Positions 6,723-11,706 of a DNA stretch of 11,706 nt are shown here, piece after piece. The notes beneath the pieces were generated by a model. It saw only the letters and a list, made by a program, of their open reading frames with translations, had not been told where the DNA came from and did not search any database. A program made the position numbers and the translations under genes. Positions within the stretch are counted from its first letter, which is position 1, and every line of letters begins with the position of its first letter. Origin of the DNA: Thiotrichales bacterium (GTDB taxonomy: Bacteria > Pseudomonadota > Gammaproteobacteria > J044); contig JANTGN010000074.1 in assembly GCA_024762895.1 (NCBI GenBank), positions 1 through 11,706 on the forward strand. Reading direction: 5' to 3'.

Positions 6723-9134
6723 TCATCTATTCCTGTAACGATTGAGATCGAAGATACCGGCCCTTTTCGGCTGATACTCCCTGGCCCAGTTCTGAAACCA
6801 GTCAGAGATCGACCAGAAACCGGTGTTGGTACGGCGCAATCCATAGAGACCGACAAATTTCTCGTATTCCCCTCGAGTGCGAATGGATTCGAAGCGAGCA
6901 ACAAAGGCATCCACTTGCTGGATATCCAGATCAAAGAAAAAGTTAGGATAGGACCCTTCCAGCCCCTTAACGACGGTCAGTGTGTCCTGACTACGATCCC
7001 TGCGATCTTCATTCTGGAACATGGAGGTGATATTCGCATAGCCTTTATTCAATATAACGGTATAGGCCAGATCATCTCCCCCCTCATTTCGGACTCGGAT
7101 AAAGGAGACATCGGGGAACACCGAGAGTATCTCACCGCGCATACCGGCAATTCTTTGCATAGCCCCATCAATACGTCGCTCGACGCTCGTATCCCGATTC
7201 ACGCAATCATCAGTCCTGCACCGATTGATAGTGTCTGATGGTCCGGCCATAGCACCCAGGTGATCTTCCAGGGTCTGATAAAGCTCTCGTTGTGGATCAT
7301 CTGTTTCGTACCCATCCACCGTGTCTAAGGCCATAACGACCTGTTGGGCATCCTTGAATTCGCGTTCCACTTTTTTTTGCATCCCTGCATACCAGGAATC
7401 ACGGATTCGCTCACGTTGATCAACCGGTGTGAAGAGCAGGAACTGGTTTTCTGCCTCCATGCGTAAAAAGTCCATATACAAGCGAGTCGTCAACTGATGC
7501 GTTACGTTGCCAAAGACATTGAATCCTGCCACCAGCAGATAATGGATACGCTCGAGCAATGGGTAATCAATAACCCAGGCCGTTTCCGGATAATCTCCCA
7601 CCAGGCCATAAGACACCGAGGCACTGTCGTAATGGCGGAATACAGTCAGTGCCGCATTGGGATTCTTTCCATCACCGTTCCAGATGTAATCCATGGCATC
7701 ACTAATATCCAGTACTGCCTCTTCATTGTCGAAATGCCCCTTCAGGAACACATCTTTTGAGGCCAGATATTCCTTTTGTAATGCAAGATACGTCCGCCAG
7801 GTGCTAAGCACCCTTATGCTGTTATCGCCACGTTCGGCAGGAAGATTCAGGTAATCCAGCGAGGCCTCCAGAAACTCTGTTTGTAGTGTCACCGCCTGAG
7901 GCCTGGGTCTTGTAAAAAATACCCAGAACTGATCCTCGATGACATTCAGGGCAATCTGGCCGCGGCAAACGGGGCCCTTGATAAAACCCTCGATAAAGAA
8001 TCGCGCATCATCGAGTAAAAACTCGTACCGGGATATTGGGGGTATGGGCGCGAAGACCCTGAAGGGGTTAGAGGCTACCTGGCGATCGAAACCCGGTAGT
8101 TCAGCCACCACATAATCGGGCTCGATAAATAGTTCACGATAGCGCTGCATACGCTGATCAGACCACACATAAACCACATGATCCTTCGCCACGATGCTGG
8201 CATCGTAACGCAACAGGCGATAATAAAATGTTGCTCCCGGGTCATCGTAGGGCCTGACCGTGGGAATCTCTACGACTGGCTGGCCACTCGGTGTTGTTGA
8301 TCTTACCAGTCGATAAAACTCCCGATCAGGGCTCCCCTCGAAATGTATATGTGCCTGAAACAGATGTTCATACAGATAGCGACTCACCAACTGCTGTTTT
8401 AACGAGGTATCATTCAGAAACCACTCCCAACGTTCAATCTGTTGTAGTGCCTCCTCTGATGACTTGGCGGGCTCAGGTCCGGGTGTTCCCTGGGCAATCC
8501 ACTGGACCAACAGGCCATACTCATTATTACTCAGGTTGGGCATAGCATAGGGCATGCCCCAGAGCGGATGTTGACTGGCAAACTCGGCAAAATTATCCGC
8601 ACTGGTGCAAACCTGTTTGCGATTCAGGCTTACATCGACATCATCCGATATCATCCCTACTCGCGGCTGTGGGTGTAGCTGCTTAAGCCTAAGCATCTGG
8701 TAAAGGACCGAGTTATCAAGATTATTTTTTGCTTCATCCTCAATCGACTCGTTGAGCACGGAGTGAAAACCCCGTTCACGCCATTCTTCGACAGTTTTGG
8801 CATCGATGTTCAATCTTGAAGGCTCGATGGCCCTGAAACGTGCTCCATCGTATACCTGGGTTTTACTTGCACCCCGTTGCAAACCTTCAAAAGACGAAAG
8901 CTTTAGCTGGCAGGGCGCATCGTAACAGCCATGACAGACCACACATCGCTTATCGAATATGGGACGAATCACATCATTGTATGAGATATCCTCTTCCGGC
9001 ATATCAAGCAGCAGGTCATAGTCGACCGTGGCCTGGTCTCTGGTAACCGAGGGTTTCGTGGTACAACCACCAAGAATGAGAATCAGCAGAAATACAGAAA
9101 GAATACCAAGTGACCTTTTATTCCTGTTACTCAT
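6723..9134 (-). CDS. cti: fatty acid cis/trans isomerase, haem-c containing, predicted lipoprotein
   Basis: An 803-residue periplasmic Cti. Family members convert cis double bonds of membrane phospholipid acyl chains to trans, which stiffens the membrane under solvent, heat or toxic stress. I chose ATG 9134: GGAG lies 9 bases upstream, and the start gives a short basic N-terminus and a hydrophobic stretch ending in lipobox LGGC (Cys24). A GTG at 9170 would add 12 residues with poor spacing to any ribosome binding site. The haem-c motif CVVCH is at residues 64-68, followed by Cys70 and Cys75 (HGCYDAPCQLKL), a segment I recall as typical of Cti. The remainder is the long Cti-specific region, for example YAMPNLSNNEYGLLVQWI and YIWNGDGKNPNAALTVFRHYDS. 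Length is slightly above the roughly 770 residues known in Pseudomonas. It is divergent from the CDF gene. Confidence 0.95.
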   Translation of the reverse strand: MSNRNKRSLGILSVFLLILILGGCTTKPSVTRDQATVDYDLLLDMPEEDISYNDVIRPIFDKRCVVCHGCYDAPCQLKLSSFEGLQRGASKTQVYDGARFRAIEPSRLNIDAKTVEEWRERGFHSVLNESIEDEAKNNLDNSVLYQMLRLKQLHPQPRVGMISDDVDVSLNRKQVCTSADNFAEFASQHPLWGMPYAMPNLSNNEYGLLVQWIAQGTPGPEPAKSSEEALQQIERWEWFLNDTSLKQQLVSRYLYEHLFQAHIHFEGSPDREFYRLVRSTTPSGQPVVEIPTVRPYDDPGATFYYRLLRYDASIVAKDHVVYVWSDQRMQRYRELFIEPDYVVAELPGFDRQVASNPFRVFAPIPPISRYEFLLDDARFFIEGFIKGPVCRGQIALNVIEDQFWVFFTRPRPQAVTLQTEFLEASLDYLNLPAERGDNSIRVLSTWRTYLALQKEYLASKDVFLKGHFDNEEAVLDISDAMDYIWNGDGKNPNAALTVFRHYDSASVSYGLVGDYPETAWVIDYPLLERIHYLLVAGFNVFGNVTHQLTTRLYMDFLRMEAENQFLLFTPVDQRERIRDSWYAGMQKKVEREFKDAQQVVMALDTVDGYETDDPQRELYQTLEDHLGAMAGPSDTINRCRTDDCVNRDTSVERRIDGAMQRIAGMRGEILSVFPDVSFIRVRNEGGDDLAYTVILNKGYANITSMFQNEDRRDRSQDTLTVVKGLEGSYPNFFFDLDIQQVDAFVARFESIRTRGEYEKFVGLYGLRRTNTGFWSISDWFQNWAREYQPKRAGIFDLNRYRNR

Positions 9135-9195
9135 TGCGCTTTGCTCCGAATGATGATGGCCACTAGACACATCCCCTGCACCGTTGATCGAAACC

Positions 9196-9216
9196 TATAT
9201 AGAATCAGACTATATA
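9196..9216. promoter_or_regulatory. perfect palindrome TATATAG-N7-CTATATA, possible operator
   Basis: Two 7-base arms, TATATAG (9196-9202) and CTATATA (9210-9216), are separated by AATCAGA. The spacing places the half-site centres about 14 bases apart, between one and one and a half helical turns. It lies in the shared cti/CDF intergenic region, downstream of the candidate cti -10. It could be a regulator site or a weak hairpin in the cti leader; AT-rich arms make a chance palindrome possible. Confidence 0.4.
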
Positions 9217-9231
9217 CTTATTTCTAATCAC

Positions 9232-9237
9232 ATTATA
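9232..9237 (-). promoter_or_regulatory. candidate -10 box for cti
   Basis: Read on the minus strand, this is an exact TATAAT about 98 bases upstream of the chosen cti start. No good -35 hexamer lies 16-18 bases upstream; the expected position (about 9255-9260) falls inside the palindrome at 9245-9262. This would fit an activator- or repressor-controlled promoter. Sequence-only guess. Confidence 0.35.
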
Positions 9238-9244
9238 TTCTCAG

Positions 9245-9262
9245 AGCTAATTATCATTAGCT
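9245..9262. promoter_or_regulatory. perfect palindrome AGCTAAT-TATC-ATTAGCT, possible operator
   Basis: Arms AGCTAAT (9245-9251) and ATTAGCT (9256-9262) are exact reverse complements around TATC, 13 bases before the CDF start and over the expected -35 region of the candidate cti promoter. A degenerate copy, CTAAT-CAC-ATTAT, lies at 9224-9236, suggesting repeated binding. The TTATCATTA core resembles half of a Fur box, but the whole site matches that consensus poorly (about 11 of 19 by eye). Confidence 0.45.
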
Positions 9263-9275
9263 ATACCTGGCAGCG

Positions 9276-10229
9276 ATGAATATTAAGACATCACAAATTC
9301 GTGCGGAGCGGGTATCCCTGATCGTGTCTGCTGCGGGCTGCCTGTTAATAGCCTTTGTTGCCCTGTTGGCCTCGCACTACAGTGGGTCACAGGCCATCCT
9401 GCTGGACGGGCTCTTTAACCTTACCTATTTCCTCGCTGGACTCTTTACCATCAAGGTCTCCCTGATGGTGCTCAAGGGTGATGATGCGCGATTCCCCTAC
9501 GGCTATTCCTTTTTTGAACCACTGGTCAACGGTATCAAGGGCCTGCTCATCCTCGGTGTCTCCATCCTGGCCCTGATCGGGGCTATCGATGCATTGCTCT
9601 CCGGTGGGCGACACATAGAAGCGGGCATCGCCACGGCCTATGGTGCCTTTGCGTCTGTGACCGGCTGGCTGATGGCCTGGGCGACACACCGAGGCTCCAA
9701 GGCAAGTGACAGCCCTCTGGTCAAGGCCGATGCCGATGGCTGGATCGTCAACGCCGCTATCTCCACCGCCGTCCTCCTGGCCTTTGCAGGCATCTGGATG
9801 ATCAAGGGCACCCAATATGAATATATTGCACCCTATCTTGATCCCGCCCTGGTCCTGCTGGTCATCCTGATTTCCCTGTCAGTCCCTATCCGTATGGCCT
9901 GGGCAGCACTCATGGGATTGCTTAACCGTGCTGCATCTGTTGAAACCACTGATCAGATCAGTGCCATCGTTGATGCTAGTCTGGAGACCCTGCCTGTTCA
10001 AGAACGATTCATACGGGTCATACAACCGGGCAGGATGCTCATGATTTCTGTCCATGTTGTACTACCACCGGATTACAGGCCGGAAAGCCTGAGCATGCTG
10101 GACAGGCAACGACAGAAAACCCTGGGACAATTACAGGATCAACATAAAAACGTCATTTTGGACATGTTTTTTACCACGGATCGTCAATGGGGTGCCCCCA
10201 TGAGTGAAACGTATAATATGACTGGATAA
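9276..10229 (+). CDS. cation diffusion facilitator family transporter, COG3965-like, with atypical metal-site residues
   Basis: A 317-residue inner-membrane protein with six hydrophobic segments (about residues 12-34, 38-66, 83-108, 116-137, 157-175, 185-212) and a cytoplasmic C-terminal domain. This is the cation diffusion facilitator (CDF) layout. RFPYGYSFFEPLVNGIKG is the conserved loop and start of TM3 in this subgroup. In typical Zn/Cd/Fe exporters the transport site is DxxxD in TM2 plus HxxxD in TM5. Here TM2 has Asp44-x3-Asn48 (LLDGLFNL) and TM5 reads ADADGWIVN, giving Gly155-x3-Asn159 at the aligned positions with extra Asp152 and Asp154. The substrate is therefore uncertain. The C-terminal domain has few His or Cys residues for metal. 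The ATG lacks a good ribosome binding site. It is divergent from cti and shares its palindrome-bearing upstream region. Confidence 0.9.
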   Translation: MNIKTSQIRAERVSLIVSAAGCLLIAFVALLASHYSGSQAILLDGLFNLTYFLAGLFTIKVSLMVLKGDDARFPYGYSFFEPLVNGIKGLLILGVSILALIGAIDALLSGGRHIEAGIATAYGAFASVTGWLMAWATHRGSKASDSPLVKADADGWIVNAAISTAVLLAFAGIWMIKGTQYEYIAPYLDPALVLLVILISLSVPIRMAWAALMGLLNRAASVETTDQISAIVDASLETLPVQERFIRVIQPGRMLMISVHVVLPPDYRPESLSMLDRQRQKTLGQLQDQHKNVILDMFFTTDRQWGAPMSETYNMTG

Positions 10230-10294
10230 AACCTGTCATCCTGATAATATGCCGAATTGATCGGCGTATTCTTATGTAAAACCAGGAGTTGGCC

Positions 10295-10618
10295 ATGGCC
10301 TTTGTGGTGACAGATAATTGTATCCGTTGTAAATATACCGACTGCGTGGAAGTTTGCCCCGTCGATTGTTTTCATGAAGGGCCCAACTTCCTCGTAATCG
10401 ACCCAGATGAATGCATCGACTGCACCTTATGCGAACCGGAATGCCCCGCCGAAGCAATATTCGAGGAAGATGATGTGCCCGCTGGCCAGGAGGCTTTTAT
10501 TGCCCTCAATGCGGAGCTATCCCAGGAGTGGCCCGTCATTACCCAGAAAAAAGACCCACTGCCTGATGCCGAGCAATGGGATGGTAAAGAAAACAAGCTG
10601 GAGTATCTGGAACGTTAG
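10295..10618 (+). CDS. fdxA: 7Fe ferredoxin ([3Fe-4S][4Fe-4S]), FdI/FdxA type
   Basis: A 107-residue soluble electron carrier, the same length class as Azotobacter vinelandii FdI. Cysteines at 9, 17, 21, 25, 40, 43, 46 and 50 match the FdI pattern shifted by one. Cys9, Cys17 and Cys50 would ligate the [3Fe-4S] cluster, and Cys21, Cys40, Cys43 and Cys46 the [4Fe-4S] cluster. Cys12 and Cys25 are the non-ligand cysteines also seen in FdI. The C-terminal extension of about 50 residues (ALNAELSQEWPVIT, then EYLER) is typical of this group. I chose ATG 10295 with AGGAG (10284-10288) 6 bases upstream rather than the TTG at 10289. In Pseudomonas fdxA follows mutS directly; here a block of other genes separates them. 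It is convergent with alr. Confidence 0.97.
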   Translation: MAFVVTDNCIRCKYTDCVEVCPVDCFHEGPNFLVIDPDECIDCTLCEPECPAEAIFEEDDVPAGQEAFIALNAELSQEWPVITQKKDPLPDAEQWDGKENKLEYLER

Positions 10619-10669
10619 TTAGCGCTTATTGCACCGTCCAAGACCTGACACTTGATCAGGCTGACCGGC

Positions 10670-11706
10670 TTAACGATATTCCCGACTGACTCTGTCACCG
10701 ACAGAGCAAAAGAGTTCGTAGGCAATCGTGCCAGAACATCTGGCCACCTCATCGGCAGCAACCCTCTCTCCCCATAGCTGTACCGGCATGCCGATTTGAA
10801 CATCACCCGTGGATCGTAGATCTATCGTGACCAGGTCCATGGAGACACGCCCTACCATTTGGGTGATTACATTATTAATCATTAAGGGTGTTCCATTGCA
10901 TGCATGTCGTGGATAACCATCACCATAACCAATCGCCACCACACCTACGGGCATGTCCTCAGGGCAGGTCCAGGTACGACCATATCCTATGGTATCGCCT
11001 TTTTTCAGGGACTGGATGGCAATCAACGGAGCGGAAAGATGCATGACCGGTTTCAGGCCTTCGTCTAAGGCACGACCTGTATCAAAGGGTGACGATCCAT
11101 ACAGCATAATGCCAGGTCTGATCCAGTCTCGATGGGTCTCAGGGTGAGCCAGTATGGCGGCAGAATTGGCGCAACTTTGCTCACCTTCCAGGCCCGCGAT
11201 GGCGTGATCGAAATGATCCATTTGTGACCGGGTATAGGGACTCCTGCGATCATCGGCCTCCGCAAAATGCGTCATGAGGCGCAGTGTTCGCACTACTGGC
11301 AAGGCCGCCAGTTTCTGATAAAGCTCAGAGGCCAGATGGGCAGGCAGGCCCAGACGATGCATCCCGGTATCCAGCTTGAGCCAGATATCAATCGGGCCCT
11401 GCCCCTTCATGTCCTGTAGCAGATCAAGCTGATAAGGCGCATGAATGACCAGATCCAGCCGATATTCACCCGCAGCCTCCTGCTCCTGGGCACTCTTAAC
11501 CCCATGCAAGAGGACGATACGACCCTGGTAACCCGCAGCACGCAACACCTCGGCCTCGGGTAGGCAGGCCACTGCCATCCCCTGTGCGTGTTCCGCCAGT
11601 GTCTCAGCCATCCGGACCAGACCATGACCATAGGCGTCGGCCTTGACCACGGCCATGACCTGACTGTGACTCGCCGCCTGTTTGGCGCGTAACAGGTTAT
11701 GTTGCA
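10670..11706 (-). CDS. alr: alanine racemase, N-terminus cut by the window edge
   Basis: The minus-strand frame runs to the right edge. The visible part is about 345 residues and begins QHNLLRAKQ, so only some 15-20 residues are missing and the true start lies outside. Alr interconverts L- and D-alanine for peptidoglycan, in the cytoplasm, using pyridoxal phosphate. The cofactor Lys is in VMAVVKADAYGHG. The second catalytic residue, the Tyr contributed by the partner subunit, is in VVAIGYGDGYPRHA, with the family block VSMDLVTIDL further on. WLKLDTGMHRLGL and RPGIMLYGSSPF are further conserved blocks. It ends 51 bases from the convergent fdxA stop. No damage is visible, so it is a normal full-length gene clipped by the window. 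Confidence 0.97.
   Translation of the reverse strand, partial: QHNLLRAKQAASHSQVMAVVKADAYGHGLVRMAETLAEHAQGMAVACLPEAEVLRAAGYQGRIVLLHGVKSAQEQEAAGEYRLDLVIHAPYQLDLLQDMKGQGPIDIWLKLDTGMHRLGLPAHLASELYQKLAALPVVRTLRLMTHFAEADDRRSPYTRSQMDHFDHAIAGLEGEQSCANSAAILAHPETHRDWIRPGIMLYGSSPFDTGRALDEGLKPVMHLSAPLIAIQSLKKGDTIGYGRTWTCPEDMPVGVVAIGYGDGYPRHACNGTPLMINNVITQMVGRVSMDLVTIDLRSTGDVQIGMPVQLWGERVAADEVARCSGTIAYELFCSVGDRVSREYR

Noticed and set aside
10644..10660. CCTGA / TCAGG inverted repeat between convergent fdxA and alr as a terminator
   Set aside because: Only a 5-bp stem with a 7-base loop and no T-run on either strand.

Overview
The window looks like a chromosomal segment of a free-living gammaproteobacterium with roughly balanced base composition. 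Supporting this are an Aer-type PAS domain, an Escherichia-like MutS, a bacterial-type thiopurine methyltransferase, a periplasmic haem-containing fatty acid cis/trans isomerase, a 7Fe ferredoxin of the Azotobacter FdI type and a catabolic/biosynthetic-type alanine racemase. I see no tRNA, rRNA, CRISPR array, insertion sequence or phage gene, and the window contains no gene-free gap longer than about 170 bases.

Layout from left to right. (1) The end of a gene with a CZB zinc-binding domain (probably a chemoreceptor or related signalling protein) overlaps by ATGA with a stand-alone Aer-like PAS protein, a likely redox/energy-taxis pair. (2) mutS is followed 17 bases later by tpm (thiopurine/metalloid S-methyltransferase). 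(3) A short secreted Lys/Glu/Asp/His-rich protein of unknown function ends just before a perfect 15-bp hairpin. (4) A cytoplasmic DsbA-like thiol oxidoreductase is followed 24 bases later by a Gdx/SugE-type small multidrug resistance transporter. (5) Two tandem small secreted paralogues share their N- and C-terminal motifs, but only the first has a glycine zipper and Gln-rich insert; the pair ends at a clear rho-independent terminator. (6) cti is on the minus strand, divergent from an atypical cation diffusion facilitator, and the two share an AT-rich intergenic region holding two perfect palindromes. (7) fdxA is on the plus strand, convergent with alr, which runs off the right edge.

How they fit together: mutS and fdxA are direct neighbours in Pseudomonas, and here about 6.9 kb lies between them. 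That block consists of membrane, envelope and detoxification genes (methyltransferase, Gdx-like exporter, CDF transporter, cis/trans isomerase, secreted small proteins). This is compatible with a stress/envelope-adaptation cargo accumulated at a housekeeping locus, but that is an inference from gene content. I found no convincing new multi-gene system. The most open items are the charged secreted protein, the paralogue pair with and without a glycine zipper, the stand-alone Aer-like PAS protein next to a CZB protein, and the palindromes in the cti/CDF intergenic region.
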